A stretch of DNA of 64,000 bases, from NCBI RefSeq assembly GCF_020179475.1, contig NZ_JAILXZ010000002.1:248001-312000 (forward strand), in the 5' to 3' direction. The stretch is from Novosphingobium huizhouense. GTDB lineage: Bacteria > Pseudomonadota > Alphaproteobacteria > Sphingomonadales > Sphingomonadaceae. This document shows, piece by piece, positions 1 to 9,769 of this stretch. Each line of letters starts with the position of its first letter. Within the stretch, counting starts at the first letter, position 1. The notes under the pieces were generated by a model. It saw only the letters and a list, made by a program, of their open reading frames with translations, made no database searches and was not told the origin of the DNA. Position numbers and translations under genes: made by a program.

Positions 1-83
1 TCCTTGGGCTTGAGTTCGGACGCAACGCCGCGCCCGGTGCAGCACGGCAATGGATGACCCGACGGCGGGTTCCCGCCGACCGT

Positions 84-476
84 TCAGCGCAACGTGACGA
101 ATATCTCCGCAACGAGACGCCACACCCCGGCGCTTTCCCGCCATTTCGCGCTGTAGAGACCGCCGGCGAGCAGCGTCCCCTCCCCCGCCACGGTCCCCTC
201 CCAGGTCCCCTGTTCGAGCGCGATCGGCGCGATGGCGGAGGCCGTGACGCCCTGCGTGGTGCGGCGGTAGATCGTCCGCGGCTTCGCCGCGAACTCGCGC
301 TTCCAGGCGAGGAGCTGCGCCTTGCGCCCGGCGATGACCGCGCTGTCGCTGCCGGTGACGAGCACGACGCCATCGGTCAGCAGCGGGCCGATCGCCGCGA
401 GATCGCCCTGCTCGAGCGCGCGGTTGAACGCCGCTCGCGCGCTCCGCACCGCGAGTTCGACGGCCACTGCGCTCAT
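84..476 (-). CDS. SnoaL/DUF4440-like small protein
   Basis: A 130-residue protein with the look of the NTF2/SnoaL-like (DUF4440) fold. An N-terminal helix with a GDLAAIGPLLTDGVVLV-type stretch is followed by strands ending in W-x-E (GTWEGTVAGEG) and W-R-L-V-A-E-I near the C terminus. Such proteins are small cytoplasmic enzymes or ligand binders, and no specific reaction can be assigned. The ATG at 476 is preferred over an in-frame TTG three codons upstream. No partner gene is close by: the toxin gene upstream ends 213 bases away. Family assignment is by pattern memory only. Confidence 0.6.
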   Translation of the reverse strand: MSAVAVELAVRSARAAFNRALEQGDLAAIGPLLTDGVVLVTGSDSAVIAGRKAQLLAWKREFAAKPRTIYRRTTQGVTASAIAPIALEQGTWEGTVAGEGTLLAGGLYSAKWRESAGVWRLVAEIFVTLR

Positions 477-689
477 CGCTCGCAAACCCGATTCGGGTCA
501 GCGGGGTTGACGGGGTTTACACAGTCCAGGGACAAAATTCCGGGCCCGTCCCGGCCGCCTGCCGGCCTTCGGCAAAACCACGCGATTTCAGGGAGGAGCG
601 GACCAACCATGGCGCGCTTATAGCGCCGCTCCAGCCTGTAGGACAGCGCCGGTTTTTGTTGTGGGCGCAACATGCGTACGCAATATGCG
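477..689. other. Intergenic region, no gene seen
   Basis: This 213-base gap separates the SnoaL-like gene from the end of the Doc toxin gene. On the minus strand a TATAAG hexamer near 619 could be a -10 element for the SnoaL-like gene. A 10-bp palindrome TGCGTACGCA lies at 673-682 beside GCGCAACATGCGTAC (665-679), a 15-mer that recurs exactly at 19876-19890. No ORF with good coding character was seen. Confidence 0.5.
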
Positions 690-1091
690 TCAATCGGGCG
701 CATGGTGGACCCGCTGGCGAAACCAGTCGGCCAGTTCCTCCTCGGAAAGCTCCCCGGCGGCGAGCGCCTGCACCGCCGCCACGGCCTCGATCGCCACGAA
801 CGTGATCTCGACCCCGTTGAGAACAAGGAAAGTGCGCGCAATGACCCAAGCCGTACGCTTGTTGCCGTCGGTGAACGGATGGTTCCGAGCGATCCCGAAA
901 GCATAACCGGCGGCCAGCCTGCAGAAATCGTCTTCCCCGTAATCCCACTGGTTGCGCGGCCGCGCGAGCGCGGATTCCAGCGCCCCCATATCACGCACGC
1001 CGCTTGGGCCGCCATGCTCGGCAAGCTGCCGGTCATGAATGGCAAGCGCTATCCGGCCGTCAAGCCAGACCGGCTCCAGTCGTAAGGTCAC
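690..1091 (-). CDS. doc: Fic/Doc-type toxin (death-on-curing family)
   Basis: A 133-residue Fic-domain protein carrying the catalytic motif HPFTDGNKR (H-x-F-x-D-G-N-K-R) just after mid-protein. In this family the His activates the transfer and the Asp-Gly-Asn-Lys-Arg loop binds nucleotide phosphate; Doc phosphorylates EF-Tu, while other Fic proteins AMPylate targets. The length suits Doc rather than a large Fic protein. It starts with GTG at 1091, six bases after the stop of the AbrB-type gene, so the two form an antitoxin-toxin operon. The second codon pair includes a TTA leucine codon, rare in this GC-rich DNA. Target protein is unknown. Confidence 0.88.
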   Translation of the reverse strand: MTLRLEPVWLDGRIALAIHDRQLAEHGGPSGVRDMGALESALARPRNQWDYGEDDFCRLAAGYAFGIARNHPFTDGNKRTAWVIARTFLVLNGVEITFVAIEAVAAVQALAAGELSEEELADWFRQRVHHAPD

Positions 1092-1097
1092 GGGATA

Positions 1098-1325
1098 CTA
1101 CTTCGCCAGTTCACGCAGAATGTCGCGATCTTCGCGCATCACCCGCTCGGCCACTGCCATCTTCTCGGCAAAATCAGGATCGGCCGCGGTGATCCGGATA
1201 CCGTCCGGACTTTCGGTGACGTAAAGCGAGTCGCCCACCCCCACCCGCAGCCGCGCCAGCAGTTCCTTGGGCAGGACGACTCCGGCCGAGTTGCCGATCC
1301 TGGTGATCTTGAGAGGGGCGTTCAT
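1098..1325 (-). CDS. AbrB/MazE-type antitoxin
   Basis: A 75-residue SpoVT/AbrB-fold DNA-binding protein. The N-terminal half (KITRIGNSAGVVLPKELL) is the classic swapped-hairpin AbrB motif, followed by VGDSLYVTESPDGIRI. The C-terminal helix, rich in Glu, Arg and Asp, would wrap the toxin. Antitoxins of this type repress their own promoter and neutralise the toxin. It is the first gene of a two-gene operon with the Doc toxin. No ribosome binding site precedes the ATG, and a -10 element lies only six bases upstream, so the mRNA is probably leaderless. Confidence 0.87.
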   Translation of the reverse strand: MNAPLKITRIGNSAGVVLPKELLARLRVGVGDSLYVTESPDGIRITAADPDFAEKMAVAERVMREDRDILRELAK

Positions 1326-1360
1326 ACGGGCGTTATAACGCAGCGGGCGGGCGCGAGCAA
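1326..1360 (-). promoter_or_regulatory. Leaderless promoter with palindromic operator for the toxin-antitoxin operon
   Basis: On the minus strand TTGCTC (1360-1355) and TATAAC (1337-1332) are separated by 17 bases, a good sigma70-like layout. The -10 lies inside the perfect 12-bp palindrome GCGTTATAACGC (1330-1341). The expected start of transcription falls on or next to the A of the ATG at 1325, and no Shine-Dalgarno is present. The palindrome overlapping the -10 is a natural autorepression site for the AbrB-fold antitoxin. The motifs are seen directly; regulator and start site are inferred. Confidence 0.6.
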
Positions 1361-1435
1361 CCGGCAAGCTCGCGCGGACCGGCAGGCAACTGGGGGCGGC
1401 AACCATCGTCGTGGCGCCGCCCCGTGCGCCGTGCG

Positions 1436-3510
<2,075 letters not shown>

Positions 3511-3644
3511 GCCGCGGGCGCCGCAGGGGCAACTGCCTAGAAAGGCGAGGTGTGAATCCCTTTAATGAGAATGATTCCTAATTGCATTGACTCTTGAGAA
3601 TCACTCGCATTAAAGCCGCCGCCATCACCGACGGGAGTTCAATC
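3511..3644 (+). promoter_or_regulatory. Fur-like control region upstream of the TonB receptor
   Basis: The region between the divergent thiC leader and the receptor gene holds two copies of TGAGAAT (3566-3572 and 3595-3601), each resembling the left half of a Fur box. The arms 3561-3576 and 3599-3614 form an inverted repeat with 14 of 16 positions matching around a 22-base spacer. It is also clearly richer in A+T than its surroundings. A GGGAG ribosome site (about 3632-3637) precedes the GTG start at 3645. Iron-dependent repression by Fur is inferred from the motif and the gene downstream. Confidence 0.55.
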
Positions 3645-5732
3645 GTGCAGTTTCGTTCCAGCCTCCTTGTTACCGCCGCCCTCTCCGCCCTCGCGTCGTG
3701 GTCCGCCAGCGCCCATGCCGAAGAGGCGAGCGAGGCCGAGCGCATCACCGTGATCGGCCGCGCCGCGCAGCAGGTTTCGACCGGGGCAACGGGGCTGCCC
3801 CTCACCATCTTCGATACGCCGCAGGCGGTGACCGTGGTGGACCGCGCAGCGCTCGATACCTTCGGCCTCGACGAGACCAACGAGGTGCTGCGCTATGTCA
3901 CGGGCGTGAACGTCGAGCAGGCCGAGACCGACCGGACCTATTACAACGCGCGCGGCTTCGACATCAGCGACGCGATGGTCGACGGCATCGCGATCCCAAA
4001 TTTCTGGGGCCCGACGATTGGCGCGGTCGATACGGTGGCGTGGGATTCGATCGAGGTGATCCGCGGCGCCAATGCGATGATGGCGGGCGTGGGCAATCCT
4101 TCGGGCACGATCAACTACCACCGCCGCCACCCGACCGGCGAACGCCACGTTTCCACCGAACTCTCGGCAGGATCGTGGGGCAAGGTGCGCGGCGAGTTCG
4201 ACCTCGACACGCCGATCACCAGGGATGGGCGCTGGGCGATCCGCGTCACCGGCGCGGTGCAGAACGCGGATTCGTACCTGCGCGATTATCGGTCGAAGCG
4301 GTCGGTGGTGCAGGCCGTGCTCGACGGGCAGATCACCGAGACGCTCAAACTGTCGGCGGCTTATATCCGGCAGTCCGGCACCTCGCGCGGGGTGCTGTGG
4401 GGCGCTCTGCCGTTGCAGGATGCCGCTGGCAACCAGCTCGAATGGGACACCGGCGCTTCCACGACGCAGGACTGGACCTACTGGAAGCGCACCGACCAGA
4501 CCGCCTATGGCGAACTTTCGTGGGAATTCGCGCCGGGCTGGACCGCGCGCCAGCACGTGACCCGGCGCGTGTCCGACGAACCTTCGCGGCTGTTCTATGT
4601 CTATGGCGCGCCCGATGCGGAGACCGGCGCGGGGCTCTATGGCTATCCCGGCGGCTACCTTTCGACCGCGCGGGGCTGGATCTCGGACAGCTCGGTGCGC
4701 GGCACGTTCCGCCTGCTGGGGCGCGAACAGGCGATCAGCTTCGGCGCCCAATATACCGACGCGAGCTTCGGCTATCTCAGCTATCCGGTGCCGACGACCG
4801 ATCCGGCCTGGGGTGCGCTGCCGGGCGACGTCGACAGCTGGAACGGCACCGAAGTCCCCTACCCCGCGTTCGGCGATGCCGTGGTCAGCGCGCGGATCAA
4901 GGACCGCCAGTGGCGCCTGCGCGCGGCGACCGACCTGTCGCTGGCCGAGCGGCTCAACCTCGTGCTGGGGGTGAATTACCTGAACGTGCGGACCGACGGG
5001 TTCACCTTCGGGGTGAGCGCCGGGCGGCGCGAAAGCGGGGCCAATCCGTTCGTCGGGCTGACCTGGGGCGTGGTGCCGGGCGTCAACCTCTATGCGAGCT
5101 ACAGCGGGATCTTCTCGCCGCAGAAGGAAATCTCGACCGCGCTGACCCCGCTGGGATCGGCGAAGGGCAAGAGCTGGGAGGGCGGCGTGAAGGCGCAGAC
5201 CGCGGACAAGGCGCTGTTCGGCTCGATCGCGGTGTTCCGCTCGGAGCAGTCGAACCTTGCCGAAGCGGCCGGCTTCGACGCCACGCTCGGCCAGACGCTC
5301 TATCGCGGGATCGACGTGCGCAGCACCGGCGTGGAAGCGGAGGTAGGCGGCAACATCACCTCGAACCTCAGCGTGCAAGGCGGCGTGACCCACCTTTCGA
5401 TCAAGGACAAGGGGGGCAATGCCGTGCGCACCTATGTGCCGCGCACCACGGCCAACCTGCTGGTGCGCTGGAGCCCGGTGGAGAAGGTGCACCTGGGCGC
5501 GGGGCTGCGCTGGCAGGACGATGTCTCTATCACCAACGCGCTCGGCACGATCCGGCAGCCGTCCTATGCCACGGTGCAGTTGCAGGCGGGCTATGACCTG
5601 ACCGAAAACGTGGCGTTCAACGTCAATGTGGCCAATGCGACCAACCACAAGCACCTGACCAGCCTGTACTGGGACCAGGCGTTCTACGCCGCGCCGCGCA
5701 GCGTGCTGGGTTCGGTGCGGCTGTCGTTCTGA
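3645..5732 (+). CDS. TonB-dependent siderophore receptor
   Basis: An outer-membrane ligand-gated channel of the ferrisiderophore (FhuE/FecA-like) type, driven by TonB. Starting at the GTG at 3645 gives a clean signal peptide (hydrophobic LLVTAALSALASW, cleavage after SAHA), a mature N terminus EEASEAERITVIG that acts as TonB box and linker, and then the plug domain (TIFDTPQAVTVVD, VIRGANAMMAGVGNPSGTINY). The beta-barrel ends in the expected aromatic residue (SVLGSVRLSF). The length of 695 residues fits the family. An upstream TTG would add 17 residues ahead of the signal peptide and lies within the putative Fur region. The stop overlaps the start of the PepSY gene. Confidence 0.92.
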   Translation: MQFRSSLLVTAALSALASWSASAHAEEASEAERITVIGRAAQQVSTGATGLPLTIFDTPQAVTVVDRAALDTFGLDETNEVLRYVTGVNVEQAETDRTYYNARGFDISDAMVDGIAIPNFWGPTIGAVDTVAWDSIEVIRGANAMMAGVGNPSGTINYHRRHPTGERHVSTELSAGSWGKVRGEFDLDTPITRDGRWAIRVTGAVQNADSYLRDYRSKRSVVQAVLDGQITETLKLSAAYIRQSGTSRGVLWGALPLQDAAGNQLEWDTGASTTQDWTYWKRTDQTAYGELSWEFAPGWTARQHVTRRVSDEPSRLFYVYGAPDAETGAGLYGYPGGYLSTARGWISDSSVRGTFRLLGREQAISFGAQYTDASFGYLSYPVPTTDPAWGALPGDVDSWNGTEVPYPAFGDAVVSARIKDRQWRLRAATDLSLAERLNLVLGVNYLNVRTDGFTFGVSAGRRESGANPFVGLTWGVVPGVNLYASYSGIFSPQKEISTALTPLGSAKGKSWEGGVKAQTADKALFGSIAVFRSEQSNLAEAAGFDATLGQTLYRGIDVRSTGVEAEVGGNITSNLSVQGGVTHLSIKDKGGNAVRTYVPRTTANLLVRWSPVEKVHLGAGLRWQDDVSITNALGTIRQPSYATVQLQAGYDLTENVAFNVNVANATNHKHLTSLYWDQAFYAAPRSVLGSVRLSF

Positions 5733-6997
5733 TGACCGGGCTGCCGGGGCGCCCGTTCTGGGTCATCGCGCATCGCTGGGCCGGGCTGTCGCTGGCGCTG
5801 TTCCTGGCTGTGGCGGGCCTTACCGGCGCGCTGATGCCGTGGATCGAGGAGCTGGAGGCGCTGACCGCGCCCGAGCTGCACCTGTCGCAGACACCGGGCA
5901 CGCCCGATCCGCTGGAGATCCGGGCGCAAGTGCTGCGGCGCTATCCCGGCGCTGCGGTGGATTTCCTGCCGTTGACGGTGGAGCCGGGACATTCGTTGCG
6001 GCTGCACCTGCACTGGCTGGATCCCGTGACCGGTCTGGAGCGCGAACACGGGCCAGGCGTGCCCGATTGGGATGACCTGTTCCTCGATCCGGTGACCGGC
6101 ACCGAGCTGGGTCGCCGCGAATGGGGCGACATCGGCCAGGGCGCGAAGAACCTGATGCCGTTCGTCTATCGCCTGCACTACACGCTGGCGGCGGGCACGG
6201 CCGGGCTGCTGGTGATGGGGGTGGCGGCGATCGTGTGGACGATCGACTGCTTCGTCGGGTTCTTCCTCACCCTGCCGCCCCGCGCACCGGGCGCGCCGTT
6301 CTGGACGCGCTGGCGGCCGAGCTGGCAGGTGCGGCGGGGCAGAAACGCCTACAAGCTGAACTTCGACCTGCACCGCGCGGGCGGGCTGTGGCTCTGGCCG
6401 CTGCTGCTGGTGTTCGCGTGGTCGAGCGTGTCGTTCAACCTGCCGCAGGTGCACGCGCCGGTGATGAAGCTGTTCGGCGCCGAGGACGTGCGCGCGGTGT
6501 TCGTGCGCAACGCCCTGCCCGCGCCGCGCAACGCGCCGAGGCTGGACTTCAGCGCCGCGACGGCGCGGGGCGAAGTACTGGCGCGTGATCTGGCGAAAGA
6601 GCACGACCTGACCCTGCGCAACGATGGGGAGCGGTGGATCTGGCACGTGCCGACGAGCGGGCTCTATGTCTATGGCTTCACCACCAGCGCCGACATCGGC
6701 GAGCACGGCGGCGGCACCCGAATCGCCTTCGACAGCGACAGCGGCGCGGTGCGCGGCGTCGAACTGCCGAGCGGGGCGAATGGTGCCAACACCTTCACCA
6801 ATTGGCTGACCGCGCTGCACATGGCGCAGGTGTTCGGTCTGCCTTATCGCGTGTTCGTGAGCGTGCTAGGGCTGGCGGTGACGATGCTGTCGGTAACGGG
6901 CGTGGTGATCTGGATGAAGAAGCGGTCGGCACGGGCCGGACGGCGACGCAAAACCGTGCCGCGGTCTCGCCCGGCGCCAAAGCCCGCTGGACTTTAA
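5732..6997 (+). CDS. PepSY-domain membrane protein, siderophore-uptake partner
   Basis: A 421-residue inner-membrane protein of the PepSY-associated TM type. TM1 (WAGLSLALFLAVAGLTGALM) is near the N terminus and TM2 (AGLLVMGVAAIVWTIDCFVGFFLTL) follows about residues 153-180. TM3 lies in the conserved NFDLHRAGGLWLWPLLLVFAWSS region, and TM4 near residue 375. The start ATG overlaps the receptor stop (TGATG), indicating translational coupling. Proteins of this type commonly sit beside TonB siderophore receptors and are thought to reduce or release iron in the periplasm; that role is inferred from context. Confidence 0.85.
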   Translation: MTGLPGRPFWVIAHRWAGLSLALFLAVAGLTGALMPWIEELEALTAPELHLSQTPGTPDPLEIRAQVLRRYPGAAVDFLPLTVEPGHSLRLHLHWLDPVTGLEREHGPGVPDWDDLFLDPVTGTELGRREWGDIGQGAKNLMPFVYRLHYTLAAGTAGLLVMGVAAIVWTIDCFVGFFLTLPPRAPGAPFWTRWRPSWQVRRGRNAYKLNFDLHRAGGLWLWPLLLVFAWSSVSFNLPQVHAPVMKLFGAEDVRAVFVRNALPAPRNAPRLDFSAATARGEVLARDLAKEHDLTLRNDGERWIWHVPTSGLYVYGFTTSADIGEHGGGTRIAFDSDSGAVRGVELPSGANGANTFTNWLTALHMAQVFGLPYRVFVSVLGLAVTMLSVTGVVIWMKKRSARAGRRRKTVPRSRPAPKPAGL

Positions 6998-7063
6998 TTG
7001 GCCGATTAACGATAGTCCCGGTCAAGGCCGACCAGAATCGATGCGGCCCTGGGAGACACTGTC

Positions 7064-8299
7064 ATGGCATCTGTCGTTTCCTCGCAGGAAACCGCGCGCA
7101 ATCCCTACGACGTCAGCGTCAACGCGCTCTATACCGAGGACACCTGGCGCGAGCCCTTCGCCTGGCTGCGCGCCAACATGCCTGTCAGCCTGCGCGAGGA
7201 GAGCCCGTTCGGCGCCTACTGGTCGGTGGTCACGCACGACCTGATCCAGAAGGTCGAGCTCGACACCGAGACCTATTCCTCGTCGTGGGAGCGCGGCAAC
7301 ATCACGATTGCCGACAACGTCAACGACAACCCCTTCCCCAACTTCATCGCGATGGACCCGCCGGTCCACACCGCGCAGCGCAAGGTCATCGCGCCGGCCT
7401 TCGGTCCCAGTCAGATGGTCAAGCTGGAAAAGCTGGTGCGCGAGCGGGTGACGATGCTGCTCGACGCGCTGCCGGTGGGCGAGACGTTCGACTGGGTCGA
7501 CAGCGTTTCGATCCCGATGACGCTGGGCATGCTGCTGATCCTGTTCGACATGCCCTTCGAGGAATGGCCCGACATCAAGCGCTGGTCCGACTGGGGCAGC
7601 GGCGTTTCGGAAGACAACCTGAACGACGATTATCGCGCCGAGTTCCTGGTCCAGATGGGCCAGATGCTGGAACGCTTCGACCGCGAGCTGGAAGCCCGCC
7701 GCAAGGAAGCGCCGCGCGACGACCTGCTGAGCCGGATGGTCCATTCCGAGGCGATGGGCAACCTCACCCCGCCCGAGCGCATCGCCAACATCGCGCTGCT
7801 GATCGTGGGCGGCAACGACACCACCCGCAATTCGATGAGCGGCCTGGTCGAGGCGCTGCACAAGTATCCCGAGCAGCTCGACAAGCTGCGCGCCGACCCG
7901 ACGCTTGCGGTCAATGCCGCGCAGGAGATCATCCGCTGGCAATCGCCGGTGACCCACATGCGCCGCACCACCACGCGCGCGACCGAGCTTGCGGGGCAGC
8001 ACCTGCCCGAAGGCGCCAAGGTGGTGCTGTGGTACATTTCGGGCAACCGCGACGAGACGGTGTTCAAGGACGCCGAGCGCTTCGACGTGACGCGCGACAA
8101 TGCCCGCCGCCATGTCGCCTTCGGGCACGGCATCCATCGCTGCGTCGGCGCGCGGCTCGCCGAAGTGCAGATCACCGCGCTGATCGAGGAGATCGTCGCG
8201 CGGCGCTGGCGGATCGTGCCGCAGGCCGCGCCGACCCGCCTTGCGAGCCCCTTCCTCCACGGCTTCACCGCGATGCCGGTGAAGATCGAGACCGACTGA
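7064..8299 (+). CDS. Cytochrome P450, CYP153-like
   Basis: A soluble bacterial P450 of 411 residues. The heme-thiolate loop FGHGIHRCVGARLAE places the Cys ligand at about residue 360. The I-helix motif is IVGGNDTTRNSM, and the K-helix ExxR lies in EIIRWQSPVTHMRR. The TTRNSM(S)G, EIIRWQ-P and HMRRT signatures, together with YISGNRDE, recall the CYP153 family, which hydroxylates terminal carbons of alkanes and related chains, but the substrate cannot be read from sequence. GGGAG precedes the ATG. No ferredoxin or reductase gene is nearby, so electrons must come from elsewhere. The FMO gene follows after 34 bases, probably in the same operon. Confidence 0.88.
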   Translation: MASVVSSQETARNPYDVSVNALYTEDTWREPFAWLRANMPVSLREESPFGAYWSVVTHDLIQKVELDTETYSSSWERGNITIADNVNDNPFPNFIAMDPPVHTAQRKVIAPAFGPSQMVKLEKLVRERVTMLLDALPVGETFDWVDSVSIPMTLGMLLILFDMPFEEWPDIKRWSDWGSGVSEDNLNDDYRAEFLVQMGQMLERFDRELEARRKEAPRDDLLSRMVHSEAMGNLTPPERIANIALLIVGGNDTTRNSMSGLVEALHKYPEQLDKLRADPTLAVNAAQEIIRWQSPVTHMRRTTTRATELAGQHLPEGAKVVLWYISGNRDETVFKDAERFDVTRDNARRHVAFGHGIHRCVGARLAEVQITALIEEIVARRWRIVPQAAPTRLASPFLHGFTAMPVKIETD

Positions 8300-8333
8300 C
8301 AACCAGCCATAACGTTACGGGAGATTTGCGGCC

Positions 8334-9701
8334 ATGAGCCTGCCGAAAGTGTGCATCATCGGCGCCGGGTGTTCCGGCTTCACCACCGCCAAGCGGCTCA
8401 AGGACTACGGCATTCCGTTTGACATCTACGAAGCCTCGGACGACATCGGCGGCAACTGGTACTACAACAACCCCAACGGGGTTTCGTCCTGCTACCAGAG
8501 CCTGCACATCGATACCTCGAAGTGGCGGCTGGCGTTCGAGGACTATCCGGTGCCGGCCGACTGGCCGGACTATCCGCACCATGCACAGCTGCTGCAATAC
8601 TTCCACGATTACGTCGACCACTTCGGCCTGCGCCCGTCGATCCGCTTCAACACGCGGGTGGAGAAGGCAAAGCGGCTTTCGGGCGGCGGCTGGGAGGTGA
8701 CCCTGTCGACCGGCGAGACGTTACGTTACGACGCGTTGGTGGTGGCGAATGGCCATCACTGGGCGGCGCGGATCCCTGAGTATCCGGGGCACTTCGACGG
8801 GCCGCAGATCCATTCGCACCACTATCGCACCCCGTTCGAGCCGGTGAACTGCATCGGCAAGCGCGTGCTCGTGGTCGGGCTCGGCAATAGCGCGATGGAT
8901 ATCGCCAGCGAGCTGTCGCAGCGGCCGATGGCGCAGCGCCTGTTCGTTTCGGCGCGGCGCGGCGTGTGGATCTTCCCGAAGTACTATCGCGGGCAGCCGC
9001 TCGACAAGAACCCGGCCCCGGCGTGGATGCCCAAGAGCCTGCGCCAGTGGCTTGGATCGCGGATGATCAAGAACCTCGTCGGCCGGATGAGCGACTACGG
9101 CCTGCCCGAGCCCGAGATCGAACCGTTCGAGAGCCACGGCACCGTGTCGGGCGAGTTCCTGCTGCGCGCAGGATCGGGCGACATCGTGATGCGCCCCGGC
9201 ATCGAGCGGCTCGACGGCAACGCGGTGGTGTTCACCGACGGCACGCGCGAGGAGATCGACGTGATCGTCTGGGCGACGGGCTACGACATCAAGTTCCCGT
9301 TCTTCGACGAGCCTTCGTTCTGCGCCGATGCCGACAACCGTCCGCCGCCGCTCTACAAGCGGATCATGAAGCCCGAGGTGCCCGACCTGTTCTACATGGG
9401 CCTTGCGCAGCCGCTGCCGACGCTGGTCAACTTTGCCGAGCAGCAGTCGAAACTGGTCGCGGCCTACCTCGCGGGGCAATACGCGCCGCCGTCCGCCGAC
9501 GAGATGCACCAGGTGATCAAGGCGGACGAGGAATTCTACACCGGCAGCTATTACCAGGCGCGCCGGCACACCATCCAGCTGGACTTCGACCACTACGTCC
9601 GCGCGCTCAGGAAAGAGCTGGAACGCGGGGCGAAGCGGGCGGCGGCGAAAGGCAATGCGCTGCCCGTCCCAGCGCGGGCGGCGGTCGCCGAAGCGGCCTG
9701 A
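8334..9701 (+). CDS. Flavin-containing monooxygenase
   Basis: A 455-residue FAD/NADPH monooxygenase of the FMO class. The FAD-binding GxGxxG is at the N terminus (IIGAGCSGFTTAKRL). The FMO fingerprint F-x-G-x3-H-x3-Y occurs as FDGPQIHSHHY around residue 152, and the second nucleotide fold is VLVVGLGNSAMDIA. The ATG-type motif IVWATGYDIKFPF follows near residue 315. Such enzymes oxygenate N, S or ketone substrates. It follows the P450 by 34 bases with a GGGAG ribosome site, and the gap carries one CGTTACG heptamer. The substrate is unknown; pairing with a P450 suggests sequential oxidation of one compound. Confidence 0.9.
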   Translation: MSLPKVCIIGAGCSGFTTAKRLKDYGIPFDIYEASDDIGGNWYYNNPNGVSSCYQSLHIDTSKWRLAFEDYPVPADWPDYPHHAQLLQYFHDYVDHFGLRPSIRFNTRVEKAKRLSGGGWEVTLSTGETLRYDALVVANGHHWAARIPEYPGHFDGPQIHSHHYRTPFEPVNCIGKRVLVVGLGNSAMDIASELSQRPMAQRLFVSARRGVWIFPKYYRGQPLDKNPAPAWMPKSLRQWLGSRMIKNLVGRMSDYGLPEPEIEPFESHGTVSGEFLLRAGSGDIVMRPGIERLDGNAVVFTDGTREEIDVIVWATGYDIKFPFFDEPSFCADADNRPPPLYKRIMKPEVPDLFYMGLAQPLPTLVNFAEQQSKLVAAYLAGQYAPPSADEMHQVIKADEEFYTGSYYQARRHTIQLDFDHYVRALRKELERGAKRAAAKGNALPVPARAAVAEAA

Positions 9702-9717
9702 CCGCCTTCGCCAAAAA

Positions 9718-9756
9718 GAAGAGGGGCGAGCCTTGCGGACCGCCCCTTTTTTCTTG
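9718..9756. terminator. Terminator between the convergent monooxygenase genes
   Basis: AGGGGCG (9722-9728) pairs with CGCCCCT (9741-9747) around a 12-base loop. A run of T follows on the plus strand and a run of A precedes the stem. The hairpin sits between the stops of the FMO (plus) and the Baeyer-Villiger-type gene (minus) and could end transcripts from both sides. Confidence 0.8.
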
Positions 9757-9769
9757 CGTAACGTGACGG

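Noticed and set aside
63-78. Hairpin CGGCGGG-TT-CCCGCCG
   Set aside because: The loop is only two bases and no T-run follows on either strand, so a terminator call is not supported.
3594-3644. Upstream TTG start for the TonB receptor
   Set aside because: It would start within the putative Fur region and add residues ahead of a complete signal peptide; the GTG at 3645 has a good ribosome site.
3639-5654. Long minus-strand ORF opposite the TonB receptor, and a third long frame on the plus strand
   Set aside because: Both are Arg/Pro/His-rich shadows of the receptor gene, which has a signal peptide, plug and barrel end.
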